Source: Nesterenkonia halophila
GTDB taxonomy: Bacteria; Actinomycetota; Actinomycetes; Actinomycetales; Micrococcaceae
DNA length: 64,000 nt
Reading direction: 5' to 3'
Assembly (NCBI RefSeq): GCF_009467795.1
Contig: NZ_WIAX01000008.1
Location: 124,001 to 188,000 of the forward strand
Below, one piece after another: positions 26,403 to 35,883 of this stretch. The notes below the pieces were generated by a model, which was not told the origin of the DNA, searched no databases, and saw only the letters and a program-made list of their open reading frames with translations. The position numbers and the translations under genes are program-made. The first letter of the stretch is position 1. Every line of letters begins with the position of its first letter.

Positions 26403-29084
26403 GTGCCTACTCTGCTCGAACGAATCCTCAAGACCGGGGACAAGAAGATCCTCAAGACGCTGCGGTCGCAGACCGACGCCGTCAACCTTCTCGAGGACGA
26501 GTTCAAGGAGCTGTCCGACGGCGAGCTGCGTGCCGAGACCGAGCGCTTCAAGGAGCGCCATCGCGACGGCGAATCGCTGGACTCCCTGCTGCCCGAGGCC
26601 TTCGCCGCGGTCCGCGAGGCCGCCGACCGCACGCTGGGCCAGCGGCACTTCGACGTCCAGGTCATGGGCGGCGCCGCGCTGCACCACGGCAACATCGCCG
26701 AGATGGGCACCGGCGAGGGCAAGACGCTGGTCGCCACGCTGCCGTCGTACCTGAACGCGCTCACCGGCAAGGGCGTGCACGTCATCACCGTCAACGACTA
26801 TCTGGCCAAGTACCAGTCGGAGCTGATGGGGCGTGTGCACCGCTTCCTGGGGCTGAACGTCGGCACCATCACCAACGACATGCAGCCCGCCCAGCGGCGC
26901 GAGGCCTACGCCGCCGACATCACGTACGGGACGAACAACGAGTTCGGCTTCGACTTCCTGCGCGACAACATGGCCCAGTCGCTGGACGACCTGGTCCAGC
27001 GCGAGCACCATTTCGCCATCATCGACGAGATCGACTCCATCCTCATCGACGAGGCGCGCACCCCGCTGATCATCTCCGGCGCGGCCACCGGAGGCATCTC
27101 CCGCTGGTACTCCGACTTCGCGACGCTGGTGACGAAGCTGGAGAAGGACGCCGACTACGAGGTCGATGAGAAGAAGCGCACCGTCGGCGTGCTCGAGGCC
27201 GGGATCGACAAGGTCGAGGACTACCTGGGCATCGAGAACCTCTACGAGTCGCGCAACACGACCCTGATCCAGTACCTGAACAACGCCATCCGGGCCAAGG
27301 AGCTCTACAAGCGGGACACCGACTACGTCGTCGTCCGCGGCGAGGTCCACATCGTCGACGAGCACACCGGGCGCATGCTCAAGGGCCGCCGCTACAACGA
27401 GGGTCTGCACCAGGCCATCGAGGCCAAGGAGAGCGTGCAGATCAAGCCCGAGAACCAGACGCGGGCGACGGTCACGCTGCAGAACTACTTCCGCAGCTAC
27501 GAGAAGCTCTCGGGCATGACCGGCACCGCCGAGACCGAGGCCGCCGAGTTCATGTCGACCTATCAGCTCGGCGTGGTCCCGATCCCGCCGAACAAGCCGC
27601 GCCAGCGGGAGGACCACAATGACCTCGTCTACAAGAACGAGGTCGTGAAGTTCGACGCCGTGCTCGAGGACCTCGTCGAGCGGAACAAGAAGGGCCAGCC
27701 GGTCCTCGTCGGCACCGAGTCGGTGGAGAAGTCCGAGTACCTGTCGAAGCTGCTGGCGAAGGCCGGCATCCGCCACGAGGTCCTCAACGCGAAGAACCAC
27801 GAGCGCGAGGCCGCGATCGTCGCGCAGGCCGGCCGCCGCGGAGCGGTCACCGTCGCGACCAACATGGCCGGCCGCGGCACCGACATCATGCTCGGCGGCA
27901 ACGCCGAGTTCAAGGCCGTCCACGAGATGGAGAAGCTGGGTCTGGACCCTGTGGAGGACTCCGAGCAGTACGAGGCGAAGTGGCGCGAGGTCTTCGAGCA
28001 GGCCAAGGAGGAGGCCGAGGCCGAGGGCGACGAGGTCCGCGAGCGCGGCGGCCTCTACGTGCTGGGCACTGAGCGTCACCAGTCGCGCCGCATCGACAAC
28101 CAGCTGCGCGGTCGCTCCGGCCGACAGGGCGACCCCGGCGAGTCCCGCTTCTACATCTCGCTGACCGACGACCTGATGCGTCTGTTCAACCAGGCCGCCG
28201 CCCAGCGGATCATGAACTCCAAGGCCATGGACGATCAGATCCCGGTCGAGCACAAGTTCGTCTCCAGCGCCATCGCCAATGCCCAGCAGCAGCGCGAGGG
28301 CCAGAACACCGAGATGCGCAAGAACGTGCTGAAGTACGACGACGTGCTCAACCGTCAGCGCCAGGCGATCTACTCCGACCGCCGACGGATCCTCGAGGGC
28401 GACGACGTCCATGAGAAGGTCCAGCACTTCATCGAGGACGCCGTCGGACTCATGATCGACGAGCACACCACGGCGAGCTCCTCCGAGGACTGGGACCTGG
28501 AGGCCCTCTGGGAGGAGCTCTCCGGGCTCTATCCGATCGCGCTGACGATCGAGGACGTCGTCGAGGAGGCCGGCGGCGTCGACCAGCTGACGGTGAAGAT
28601 GCTCAAGCGCGAGATCATCTCCGACGCGAAGGTCGCCTACGAGAACAAGGAGAACGAGCTCGGCGAGGACGCCATCCGCCAGCTCGAGCGTCGCGTGCTG
28701 CTCTCCGTCATCGACGAGAAGTGGCAGGAGCACCTCTACGAGATGGACTACCTGAAGTCCGGGATCGGCCTGCGGTCGATGGCCCAGCGCGACCCGCTGG
28801 TCGAGTATCAGCGGGAGGGCTACCAGCTCTTCCAGACGATGGCCGACACGATCCGCGAGGACTCGGTGCGCTACCTCTTCAACGCCGAGGTGCGCACGGC
28901 CTCGCCGCAGGTGCAGGCCGCTGCGCGGCCCGGCACGACGGAGAACGCGGGCGACTCCGCCGATCAGCAGGTCTCCGTGCCCGGCATGGAGGATGCGCAG
29001 AGCGGCGAGGACGACGCCGAGCTGGAGTACACCGCGCCCAGCGAGACCGGCGACTCGACCACGGAGACCCGCCCGACCCGCTGA
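26403..29084 (+). CDS. secA: Preprotein translocase ATPase SecA
   Basis: An 893-residue motor of the Sec export pathway. Walker A MGTGEGKT is at 101-108. Walker B is in [18 protein letters not shown], and later motifs include [12 protein letters not shown] and [12 protein letters not shown]. The start is GTG at 26403 ([10 protein letters not shown]), preceded by GGAGA and matching SecA1 N-termini. The C-terminus is an acidic tail with no CxCx8CH zinc motif. This is the housekeeping SecA (the secA1 position next to hpf). Confidence 0.97.
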   Translation: MPTLLERILKTGDKKILKTLRSQTDAVNLLEDEFKELSDGELRAETERFKERHRDGESLDSLLPEAFAAVREAADRTLGQRHFDVQVMGGAALHHGNIAEMGTGEGKTLVATLPSYLNALTGKGVHVITVNDYLAKYQSELMGRVHRFLGLNVGTITNDMQPAQRREAYAADITYGTNNEFGFDFLRDNMAQSLDDLVQREHHFAIIDEIDSILIDEARTPLIISGAATGGISRWYSDFATLVTKLEKDADYEVDEKKRTVGVLEAGIDKVEDYLGIENLYESRNTTLIQYLNNAIRAKELYKRDTDYVVVRGEVHIVDEHTGRMLKGRRYNEGLHQAIEAKESVQIKPENQTRATVTLQNYFRSYEKLSGMTGTAETEAAEFMSTYQLGVVPIPPNKPRQREDHNDLVYKNEVVKFDAVLEDLVERNKKGQPVLVGTESVEKSEYLSKLLAKAGIRHEVLNAKNHEREAAIVAQAGRRGAVTVATNMAGRGTDIMLGGNAEFKAVHEMEKLGLDPVEDSEQYEAKWREVFEQAKEEAEAEGDEVRERGGLYVLGTERHQSRRIDNQLRGRSGRQGDPGESRFYISLTDDLMRLFNQAAAQRIMNSKAMDDQIPVEHKFVSSAIANAQQQREGQNTEMRKNVLKYDDVLNRQRQAIYSDRRRILEGDDVHEKVQHFIEDAVGLMIDEHTTASSSEDWDLEALWEELSGLYPIALTIEDVVEEAGGVDQLTVKMLKREIISDAKVAYENKENELGEDAIRQLERRVLLSVIDEKWQEHLYEMDYLKSGIGLRSMAQRDPLVEYQREGYQLFQTMADTIREDSVRYLFNAEVRTASPQVQAAARPGTTENAGDSADQQVSVPGMEDAQSGEDDAELEYTAPSETGDSTTETRPTR

Positions 29085-29137
29085 ACGAACCGGGACGCCG
29101 CCCCGGGCGCCGTCCTGACGCACTGAGGAGACCAGCG

Positions 29138-29785
29138 ATGTCCCGGACCCCGGCCCGTCCCGACCCGCTCGACGTCGCACCGGTCATCCCGGTGGTCGAG
29201 ATCCGCGAGCGGGCGCAGGCCGTGCCCCTGGCGCGCGCCCTCGCCTCCGGCGGCGTGCCCATCGTGGAGATCACGCTGCGTACTCCGGACGCCCTGGAGG
29301 CCGTCGCCGCCGTGGCCGAGGAGGTGCCCGAGATCCTCGTCGGCGCCGGCACGGTGACCGCCCCCGATCAGGTCCGTCGAGCCTGCGACGCCGGCGCGCA
29401 GTTCCTGGTCTCGCCGGGCACGACGCCGGCGCTGCTGGCCGCGATGCTCGACTCCCGGCTGCCCGTCCTGCCGGGGACCGCGACCGCCTCGGAGGTGCTG
29501 GCCGTGCTCGAGGCCGGCGTGACGTCGGTGAAGTTCTTCCCGGCGGAGGCCGCGGGCGGAGCGGAGCAGCTGCGCGCGCTCGCCGGGCCGGTGCCGGAGG
29601 CGCGGTTCTGCCCGACCGGAGGCATCACCGCGGCCTCCGCTCCGCAGTACCTGGCGCTGCCGAACGTCGCCTGCGTCGGCGGCACCTGGCTGACGCCGCG
29701 GCAGGTGGTCGAGGCCGAGGACTGGGACCGCATCGAGTCGCTGGCCCGCGAGGCGGCCGCGCTGGCTCCGCCGCAGGACGACTGA
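29138..29785 (+). CDS. Bifunctional KHG/KDPG aldolase family protein
   Basis: A 215-residue class I aldolase of the Entner-Doudoroff type, splitting 2-keto-3-deoxy-6-phosphogluconate (or 4-hydroxy-2-oxoglutarate). The catalytic Glu is E45 in VEITLRT. The Schiff-base lysine is K132 in SVKFFPAE. FCPTGGI and CVGGTWL bind phosphate. ATG at 29138 follows GAGGAG. No gluconate or KDG kinase gene is nearby, so the physiological substrate is open. Confidence 0.9.
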   Translation: MSRTPARPDPLDVAPVIPVVEIRERAQAVPLARALASGGVPIVEITLRTPDALEAVAAVAEEVPEILVGAGTVTAPDQVRRACDAGAQFLVSPGTTPALLAAMLDSRLPVLPGTATASEVLAVLEAGVTSVKFFPAEAAGGAEQLRALAGPVPEARFCPTGGITAASAPQYLALPNVACVGGTWLTPRQVVEAEDWDRIESLAREAAALAPPQDD

Positions 29786-29818
29786 CCCCGGCAGGGTCCA
29801 AGATCCGGCGCGGGGCGT

Positions 29819-30466
29819 TCAGCCCATCTCGAGGGCGACCACGCGCCAGCGCCCGCGGTGGGCCTCCATGCGCATCGCGCAGGCGCGGGTGCGGGCGTCC
29901 TCGGTGAAGATCACCGAGGCCTCCCAGATCCCGCCTTCGACATGGTCGGCGCGGACCTGCCGGATCTCCAGCGGCCGCGGGGTCGGAGCGGGCGCCTGCT
30001 CGTCCGGACCGTCGGTGCGGCGCCGGGCCATCAGCTCGGCCCGCTCGCAGACCTTCTGGTAGACGCAGGCCTCCAGCCAGTGCTGCATCTGCTTCACCGG
30101 CCGGGCGCCGCTCAGCGACTCCATCGTCGCCTGGCAGACGATGCGCGAGATCGCCACGATCTGCCGCCGTTCCTCACGCAGTCCGGCCAGCTGGGTCGGA
30201 CGGCGCCGGTCCCCGTCGGTCTCCGCCGTCGCGGCGAGCTCTGCCGATCCCTCCAGCTGACGCAGCAGCGTCGGCGTGGTCGTGCCGCGCCGGGCGGCCA
30301 GCGGGTCGACCGGGGCCGGTCCGGGACGCTCGGCGGCAGTCTCGCCGGCGAGGTGCGCATCGTGCCGGATCAGCGGGTCGCCGTGGGGCATCCGCACGTG
30401 GCGCCGCATGCGGCGACGTTCCGGCTCGTCGGCTCCGGTCCGGTTCTCGAGGGCGGTCGCAGTCAT
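29819..30466 (-). CDS. Rv3235-family conserved actinobacterial protein
   Basis: A 215-residue cytoplasmic protein. The N-terminal half is disordered and Arg-rich. The C-terminal half has the Rv3235 family pattern: AISRIVCQATMESLSGARPVKQM is followed by EACVYQKV and a terminal beta segment RGRWRVVALEMG. Function is unknown; the family is conserved near secA in actinobacteria. It converges on the aldolase gene and lies 110 bp downstream of the LysM gene. Confidence 0.75.
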   Translation of the reverse strand: MTATALENRTGADEPERRRMRRHVRMPHGDPLIRHDAHLAGETAAERPGPAPVDPLAARRGTTTPTLLRQLEGSAELAATAETDGDRRRPTQLAGLREERRQIVAISRIVCQATMESLSGARPVKQMQHWLEACVYQKVCERAELMARRRTDGPDEQAPAPTPRPLEIRQVRADHVEGGIWEASVIFTEDARTRACAMRMEAHRGRWRVVALEMG

Positions 30467-30576
30467 CGGCTCGTCCTTTCGCTCGGCCGTCGCGGGCTCT
30501 CCGTCGGCGGCGATCGATCGTGCTCAGTCGGTGCTCAGTCGGTGTCGGTCGTGGGGCGAGGTCGGCGCCCCGGTGC

Positions 30577-31665
30577 TCAGCCGCGGGGACGCTCGTCGGG
30601 CAGCTCGAGCACCATGCCGGGCCGCAGCTCGGAGGGATCGTCGCCGATCGTCGCTCGATTGGCGGCGTACCAGCGCGGCCATTCGGCCGCGATCTGCGCG
30701 TCGGCGGCTTCCTCGCCCAGCTGCTCGGCGGCGATGCTCCAGAGCGTGTCGCCGGACTGGACGACCACGTGGTCGGCCTCGTCGGCAGCAGTGCGGGTCT
30801 GGCCGCCGGTGAGTCGATCCCCGGGCTCGGGGGAGGTCGTCCGCTGGGACCCCGCGGGCCGCGACGTCGTCGACCCGTCGGATCCGGCGGACTCCTCGGC
30901 TCCCTCGGAGGAGCTGTCCGACGGATCCTCCGACGGGGCCTCGGAATCGGGGCTCGACGCGTCGTCGGCCGTGTCGTCGGCCGTGTCTCCGGCGCCGTCG
31001 GCCGGCCCCGCGTCCTCGTCGTCGGCCGGTGCCGGAGCGAACAGCGGGTCCGGGAACTGGTCCCCGCGGTCAGCCACCAGGTCGGAGTCCGCGCCCGCCG
31101 TCGAGCCGGCCGCTTCGTCCTGCTCGTCCTGGGCGGAGGCGGCGCTGGGCGTCGGGACCGTCGTCTGGGACGCCACGGAGCTCGAGACCCCGGCGGCGGT
31201 GCCCATGACGGCCATCTGGGCGCCCAGAGCGACCACCAGCGCGCGCCGCATGAAGCCGGGGGAGAGGAGCTCCAGCAGCGCGGTGCCGCGCCGGACGCCG
31301 ATGCGTCGGCTGAGCTGCAGCAGGGCGGTGGCGGCCACGGAGAGCGCGGCGAGCAGGCTCAGCAGCACGCCGAGTGCGACGCACAGCAGGCCGATGAGCT
31401 CCTCGACGGCCTGCAGGTCTCCGACGGCCAGGTCCTGCCGCTGCTCCTCGAGGGTCGCACCCCAGACCTGCAGCGTGGACGCCTCCGGCCGCAGCAGGCG
31501 GGCCGCGGAGATCTCGGCCCCGGACATCAGCACAGCGCCGAGCACCAGCAGCAGCGGACCGCTGACGACGACCAGCAGCGTCAGGACGACGTCGGCGGCG
31601 GAAGCCCGCGAGGGGGCGGGGCGGCCGGCGACCGGCGGCGGGGCCGGTGCATGGATCGCGGACAT
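30577..31665 (-). CDS. Membrane protein with C-terminal LysM domain
   Basis: A 362-residue protein with three hydrophobic segments (about 23-45, 78-108 and 125-150), a long acidic Ser/Asp/Glu-rich linker, and one LysM domain near the end (VVVQSGDTLWSIAAEQLG through RPGMVLELP). LysM binds peptidoglycan glycans, so the domain is expected outside the membrane. ATG at 31665 is chosen because AAGGAG lies 7 nt upstream and the hydrophobic region then starts normally; longer frames upstream have no ribosome site. Confidence 0.8.
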   Translation of the reverse strand: MSAIHAPAPPPVAGRPAPSRASAADVVLTLLVVVSGPLLLVLGAVLMSGAEISAARLLRPEASTLQVWGATLEEQRQDLAVGDLQAVEELIGLLCVALGVLLSLLAALSVAATALLQLSRRIGVRRGTALLELLSPGFMRRALVVALGAQMAVMGTAAGVSSSVASQTTVPTPSAASAQDEQDEAAGSTAGADSDLVADRGDQFPDPLFAPAPADDEDAGPADGAGDTADDTADDASSPDSEAPSEDPSDSSSEGAEESAGSDGSTTSRPAGSQRTTSPEPGDRLTGGQTRTAADEADHVVVQSGDTLWSIAAEQLGEEAADAQIAAEWPRWYAANRATIGDDPSELRPGMVLELPDERPRG

Positions 31666-32023
31666 CGGCGAGCTCCTTCTCCTCATCGGACGGCGCCGGT
31701 GCGTTCTTCGGCGAGCGACCGTCGTGAGGAAGACTGTACACCGATCATGCGGTTTGATGCGATTTGGTCGAGATGAGACTGGATGCGGCGATCTGGGTGT
31801 CCCTTGGTGCCCGTTCTCAGTCGATAGGTGTCGTCCCTGGTCAGCGTCGTCGGACGGCGGGAGGAGAGCGCGCGGCTCGGTGGGGAGCGGATCGTGGGGC
31901 GGATGCGTCATGATGTCCACTGCACGCGATCATGCGTGCCGCGCCGCGTCCGGCCGGACGACGGGCGAGCACCGTCGAGCGCGTCGCCCGGGCCGGGGCG
32001 AGGCGGGAGGGGAGGCCGAGAAG
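31666..32023. other. Divergent intergenic region between the LysM gene and the 32024 gene (358 bp)
   Basis: This stretch is relatively AT-rich around 31725-31770. TACAGT on the minus strand (31738-31733) is a candidate -10 for the LysM gene. The tandem 10-bp repeat at 31747-31766 lies just upstream of it. The rest, up to the GGAGG-type ribosome site before 32024, shows nothing I can name. Confidence 0.5.
31747..31766. repeat. Two adjacent 10-bp direct repeats (ATGCGRTTTG)
   Basis: ATGCGGTTTG and ATGCGATTTG abut at 31747-31766, just upstream of the putative LysM-gene -10 box. A weaker copy starts at 31783. The arrangement suggests a regulator binding one helical face. Confidence 0.4.
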
Positions 32024-32587
32024 ATGCGTTGGGATGCGCTGTTCGCCGATCTGGAGGCTCAGTGGGAGGCCGGTGCCGCCGAGGAGCGTGATCGGGAGAT
32101 CGCCGAGGCGGTGCGCGCCGAGCGCGCGACGGTGCCCTTCGCCGACCGGCTGCGTGCTCAGCGGGGCGCGCGGGTGAGCATGATCGTCGCCGGGGCCGGC
32201 TCGATGGTCGTGGACGTGGACACCGTCGGCGAGGACTGGCTGGCCGGCGCGGAGGGGCACGTCGGCGTGCTGGTGCCGCTGGAGGCGGTGCTCGCCGTCG
32301 ACGGTCTGCCGCGGCGGGCGCAGGAGGAGACCTCGCCGACGCGACGGCGGCTGCGCATGACCAGCGCGCTGCGGGCGCTGGGGCGGGATCGTGCCGTGGT
32401 CTCGCTGCTCTCCGCGCAGGCCGACGTGCTGGCCACCGGACTGCTGGCCGCCGTCGGGCGTGATCACGTCGACGTGGCGCGCACGCGTCCGGGCGAGACG
32501 CCGCGGGCGCGTGAGGGCCACGGGTTGCGCACTGTGCCGCTGTCGGCGATCACGCTGGTCCGCAGCGAGGACGGCCCGGTGATGTGA
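32024..32587 (+). CDS. Uncharacterised 187-residue protein
   Basis: I do not recognise this protein. Residues 1-40 are an acidic/basic helix (MRWDALFADLEAQWEAG). A beta-rich middle follows (VSMIVAGAGSMVVDVDTVGEDW; HVGVLVPLEAVLAVDGL) and then a helical/beta C-terminal part (LRMTSALRALGRDRAVVSLL). There is no signal peptide or TM segment. ATG at 32024 follows GGGAGG and a second GGAGG. It converges on the small HTH gene. The alternation of short beta strands could be an SH3- or OB-like barrel, but this is only a guess. Confidence 0.7.
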   Translation: MRWDALFADLEAQWEAGAAEERDREIAEAVRAERATVPFADRLRAQRGARVSMIVAGAGSMVVDVDTVGEDWLAGAEGHVGVLVPLEAVLAVDGLPRRAQEETSPTRRRLRMTSALRALGRDRAVVSLLSAQADVLATGLLAAVGRDHVDVARTRPGETPRAREGHGLRTVPLSAITLVRSEDGPVM

Positions 32588-32608
32588 GCCGGGAGGTGGG
32601 CCGGCGCG

Positions 32609-32827
32609 TCAGGCGGTGGATTCGTGGCGGCGCTGCTCGCGCGCCTCGCGCTGCAGGGCGTACTGGTGCTCGATGTACTCGTCGAGCTTGGCCTCCTCCA
32701 CGCGCCACTGGCCGCGGCCCCCGACCTGGATGCCCTCGAGCTCCCCGCTGCGCACCAGGCTCCGGGTCTGATCCATCGAGATGTTGAGCACCTCGGCCAC
32801 ATCAGGAAGGGTCAGGAAGCGGCGCAT
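32609..32827 (-). CDS. Small excisionase-type helix-turn-helix DNA-binding protein
   Basis: A 72-residue protein consisting of one MerR/excisionase-like winged HTH: LTLPDVAEVLNISMDQTRSL (helix-turn-helix), the wing VGGRGQWRVEEAKLDEYI, and a short basic helix. Such small regulators are widespread in actinobacteria, and many are chromosomal developmental or housekeeping regulators rather than phage proteins. No phage genes lie nearby, so I read it as chromosomal. It is divergent from the CpaB-like gene. Confidence 0.8.
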   Translation of the reverse strand: MRRFLTLPDVAEVLNISMDQTRSLVRSGELEGIQVGGRGQWRVEEAKLDEYIEHQYALQREAREQRRHESTA

Positions 32828-33104
32828 CGGATACCTCCGTCGGGTCGCCGCCGATCGGCGGGGGATCGGCGCATTTCATGGGATTCGCGGTCGGACGATG
32901 CGGATCGTTCCTTGTTCGTCCGCTGTGGTCGATTGTGGCACAACGGCCGAGACGACGGGATGTTTCATCCACAAGCTCGGCGCCGACCTGGGTTTTCCAC
33001 AGCCGGAGCTCGACGATGGGTCAGCCCCGCCTCCCGTCGTCTACCCTGTCGGGTGCACAGGCGGGACGGGCAGACCCGGCCCGGAGAGCGACGCGAGGAA
33101 ACGC

Positions 33105-33842
33105 ATGACGTCTGAGATGGAGGGGACGGCCGAGTCGGCCGCGGACCGGCTGAAACGCCCCAGCTGGAAGGACCCGCGCCTGCTGGTGGGGATCGTGATC
33201 GTGCTGGCCTCGGTGGCCGGCGTGGTCGCGCTGGTCTCGGCCCAGGACCGCACGACGCCCGTCTACGCGGCCGCACACACGCTGAGCGTGGGCGAGTCGG
33301 CGGACGAGGATGATCTGCGCGTGGTCAACGTGCAGATCGACGAGGTCCGCGACGACTACCTGCTCGCCGACGAGGAGCTGCCCGCCGAGCAGCAGTTCGT
33401 CTCCGTCGTCGAAGAGGGCGAGCTGGTCCCGCGACGGGCGATCGACGACGCCGACCCGCAGGGTCGGCAGGCCCTGACGCTGATGGTGGAGCACCCGCTG
33501 GCCCAGGCGGTGGAGACCGGCCGACAGGTCGACGTCTGGGCGGCCACGCCCGGGCGGATGGCCGGCGACGAGGCCGCCGTCGAACAGCTGACCGCCGGCG
33601 CCGAGGTCTCCGAGATCTCCGAGTCCAGTTCCACCTTCGGCGCGCAGTCGGCGCTGGAGGTCGAAGTCCTGGTGGATCCGGAGCAGGTGCCCGCGATCCT
33701 CGCCGCCGGCAGCTCCCAGGCCGTCGTCTCGGTGCTCCCGGCGGGCTCTCCCGAGCCCGAGCCCGAGGCGATGGTCGAGGGCGACTCCGAAGGCGGCTCC
33801 GGCGAGTCCGGCGGCGGATCCGGCGGGGAGGGATCCGAGTGA
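33105..33842 (+). CDS. SAF-domain (CpaB/RcpC-like) membrane protein
   Basis: A 245-residue protein with one TM helix (about 26-46) and an extracytoplasmic SAF-type domain as in the Flp-pilus assembly protein CpaB/RcpC (HTLSVGESADEDDLRVVNVQ; EEGELVPRRAI). The C-terminus is Gly/Ser/Glu-rich and disordered. ATG at 33105 has GAGGAA upstream; ATG at 33117 is an alternative. Its stop overlaps the next gene's GTG start. No other Tad/Flp pilus gene is present in the window. Confidence 0.75.
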   Translation: MTSEMEGTAESAADRLKRPSWKDPRLLVGIVIVLASVAGVVALVSAQDRTTPVYAAAHTLSVGESADEDDLRVVNVQIDEVRDDYLLADEELPAEQQFVSVVEEGELVPRRAIDDADPQGRQALTLMVEHPLAQAVETGRQVDVWAATPGRMAGDEAAVEQLTAGAEVSEISESSSTFGAQSALEVEVLVDPEQVPAILAAGSSQAVVSVLPAGSPEPEPEAMVEGDSEGGSGESGGGSGGEGSE

Positions 33843-35776
33843 GGCGCTGCTCGGTCGTCACCACCGGACAACTCCACCGGGACCACATCGCCGCGATCGA
33901 GGGCCTCCACAGTGATGTCACCGTCGACCGCCGCTGCTCCGACCTGGTCGAGCTGATCGCCGCCGCCCGAGCCGGGCGCGCCGATGCGGCGCTGATCATC
34001 GGCGGGACCGAGGAACTGACGGGCAGCCGTCTGGCCGAGCTGCGCGGGGACGACGTCGTCGTGGTGGCGATCTCCGACCTCGCCGACGAGCGCCGGCGGC
34101 TGGCCACGCTGGGCATCGCGGCCCTGCCCGACGACGTCGGCGTCCATCTGCTGGTCCCGGCGCTCCGCGGTGAGGAGATCGAGCCGCCGGAGGAGCTCGA
34201 CGCCGAGCTCGAGGCGCTGGTCGCGGCCGAAGGTCCGCCGGAACCGGAGGGCGAGGACGCCGCCCTCGAGGCGGGGGCCGGCGATTCATCCTTCGGTGCT
34301 GGGCGCAAGGACGGCAGCGACGGCACCCATGGCTCGGACGGCACCGCCGGCCGCGAGCCGGGGGCCTCCGCCGCGGAGCGTCCGGAGGACACGGCCGTCG
34401 ACGTCGCAGGGAGCGACGCCGACGGGACCGGCGTCGGCGGCGACCGCGGCGAGGCGGGGGACGTCGACGACGCGGCGTCCGCCGGAGCGCCCGGTCCGCG
34501 ACGCGCGGCGAGCGGCGAGGCTCCCGCCGACGCCGACGGCGACGTCGGCGCAGATGGTGCGGAGAGGGCGGAGGCCGCGGACACTGCGGACAGCGCGCCG
34601 GCGGACTCCGAGGATTCCCCGCCCGAGCAGTCCGACTCCCCTGTGCAGGGCATCACCGTGGTCTGGGGCGCGCCGGGAAGTCCGGGGCGGACCACCACCG
34701 CGGTGAACATGGCCGCCGAGCTCGCCGGCACCGGGCGCCGCGTGCTGCTGATCGACGCGGACACGGTGGCCGCCTCGGCGGCGGTGCAGCTCGGTCTCAT
34801 CGAGGAGTCGGCGGGGCTCGCCCAGGCCTGCCGCCAGGCCGATCTCGGACGGCTGGACGCCTCCCGGCTGCGGCGGATCGTCACGCTGGTCGACGTCGCC
34901 GGCTGGCGCCTGCACCTGCTGACCGGCCTGCCGCGCGCCGATCGCTGGCGCGAGCTGCGCGAGCGCGGCCTGCGCCAGGTGCTGCGGATGGCGCGGGACG
35001 AATACGACCATGTCGTCGTCGACGTCTCCGCCTCCATCGAACAGGACGAGGACCTCACCTATGACACCTTCGCCCCGCAGCGGCATGCCGCGGCGGTGGC
35101 GGCGCTGGAGGAGGCCGACAGCGTGCTGGCCGTCGGCGCCGCCGACCCCGTCAGCTTCCCGCGGCTGGTCAAGGCCCTGGAGGAGCGGCGGCTGCTGGTT
35201 CCGGAGACGCCGGAGCCGCAGGTGGTGATCAACCAGCTGCGCGCGCAGGCGGTCGGGCGGTCGCCCGAGGAGCAGATTGCCGAAGCCTGGGCCCACTGGG
35301 GCGCGGCGGCGACGATCGTCCGGCATCTGCCGTGGGATCGCGAGGCCTGCGACGTCGCGCTGCTGCGCGGGCAGGTCCTGGCGGAGGCGGCCCCGGGATC
35401 GGAGCTGCGTCGCGGCATCGCCGCGCTGGCCGGTGTGGAGCTGGCCGAACGGCGGCGCGGGCTCTTCGGCCGGCGCCGGGGCGGAGAGCGGCGCTCCCGT
35501 CGCCGGGCGGACCGTCGCGGCCGCGGCGGCCGACGCGGGACGGAGGCCCCGGAGGCCGAGACGGCCGTCTCCGCCGATGCGGCGACCCGGAGCGCGGAGG
35601 CCGACGACGGCGTCGCCGGCGGCGCGGACGGCGCGGCCGACGTCGGTGGCGACGGCACCGCGTCCTCGGGGGCGACTGAGCAGGAGAGCGCGCCGGCGCG
35701 TGCCGACGCGGGCACGGATGCTGAGACGGATGCGGGCACGGACGCCGACACGGGGGCCGGCGCCGAGTCGCGGTGA
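33839..35776 (+). CDS. CpaE/MinD-like P-loop protein
   Basis: A 645-residue protein: an N-terminal receiver-like region (about 1-110), a long acidic low-complexity linker (about 115-265), a ParA/MinD-type ATPase domain (about 270-540), and a basic then acidic tail. The Walker A equivalent is GAPGSPGRTT at residues 277-286, so the usual KGGxGKT lysines are replaced by Pro/Arg. LLIDADT and HVVVDVSAS match the other motifs. CpaE localises pilus assembly in Tad systems. It is translationally coupled (GTGA overlap) to the CpaB-like gene, with no CpaF or pilin genes nearby. Confidence 0.8.
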   Translation: MRRCSVVTTGQLHRDHIAAIEGLHSDVTVDRRCSDLVELIAAARAGRADAALIIGGTEELTGSRLAELRGDDVVVVAISDLADERRRLATLGIAALPDDVGVHLLVPALRGEEIEPPEELDAELEALVAAEGPPEPEGEDAALEAGAGDSSFGAGRKDGSDGTHGSDGTAGREPGASAAERPEDTAVDVAGSDADGTGVGGDRGEAGDVDDAASAGAPGPRRAASGEAPADADGDVGADGAERAEAADTADSAPADSEDSPPEQSDSPVQGITVVWGAPGSPGRTTTAVNMAAELAGTGRRVLLIDADTVAASAAVQLGLIEESAGLAQACRQADLGRLDASRLRRIVTLVDVAGWRLHLLTGLPRADRWRELRERGLRQVLRMARDEYDHVVVDVSASIEQDEDLTYDTFAPQRHAAAVAALEEADSVLAVGAADPVSFPRLVKALEERRLLVPETPEPQVVINQLRAQAVGRSPEEQIAEAWAHWGAAATIVRHLPWDREACDVALLRGQVLAEAAPGSELRRGIAALAGVELAERRRGLFGRRRGGERRSRRRADRRGRGGRRGTEAPEAETAVSADAATRSAEADDGVAGGADGAADVGGDGTASSGATEQESAPARADAGTDAETDAGTDADTGAGAESR

Positions 35777-35802
35777 CGCACCGGCTCACGCGGCGGACGC
35801 GA

Positions 35803-35808
35803 TAGAGT
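35803..35808 (+). promoter_or_regulatory. Candidate -10 box for the NAD-GDH gene (TAGAGT)
   Basis: A TANNNT hexamer lies about 75 bp upstream of the start, just after the CpaE-like gene ends. No convincing -35 box is spaced correctly. Confidence 0.3.
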
Positions 35809-35883
35809 GAGGCTCGGAACCTGGACGACGTGGTCCGGCTCCGCACTGCTGAGCCGCGGCACATCCGAGTGAGCGAGGGGCAC

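Noticed and set aside
26133-29180. A minus-strand open frame of 1,015 codons
   Set aside because: It is antisense to secA. The sense strand has unambiguous SecA motifs.
32609-32827. Small HTH protein as an excisionase marking a prophage or integrative element
   Set aside because: No integrase, attachment repeats or phage genes lie nearby, and such small HTH proteins are common chromosomal genes in actinobacteria.
32965-33001. Two DnaA-box-like 9-mers (TCATCCACA and TTTTCCACA)
   Set aside because: Each has a mismatch to TTATCCACA and only two occur. No dnaA, dnaN or AT-rich unwinding region is near, so this is not an origin.
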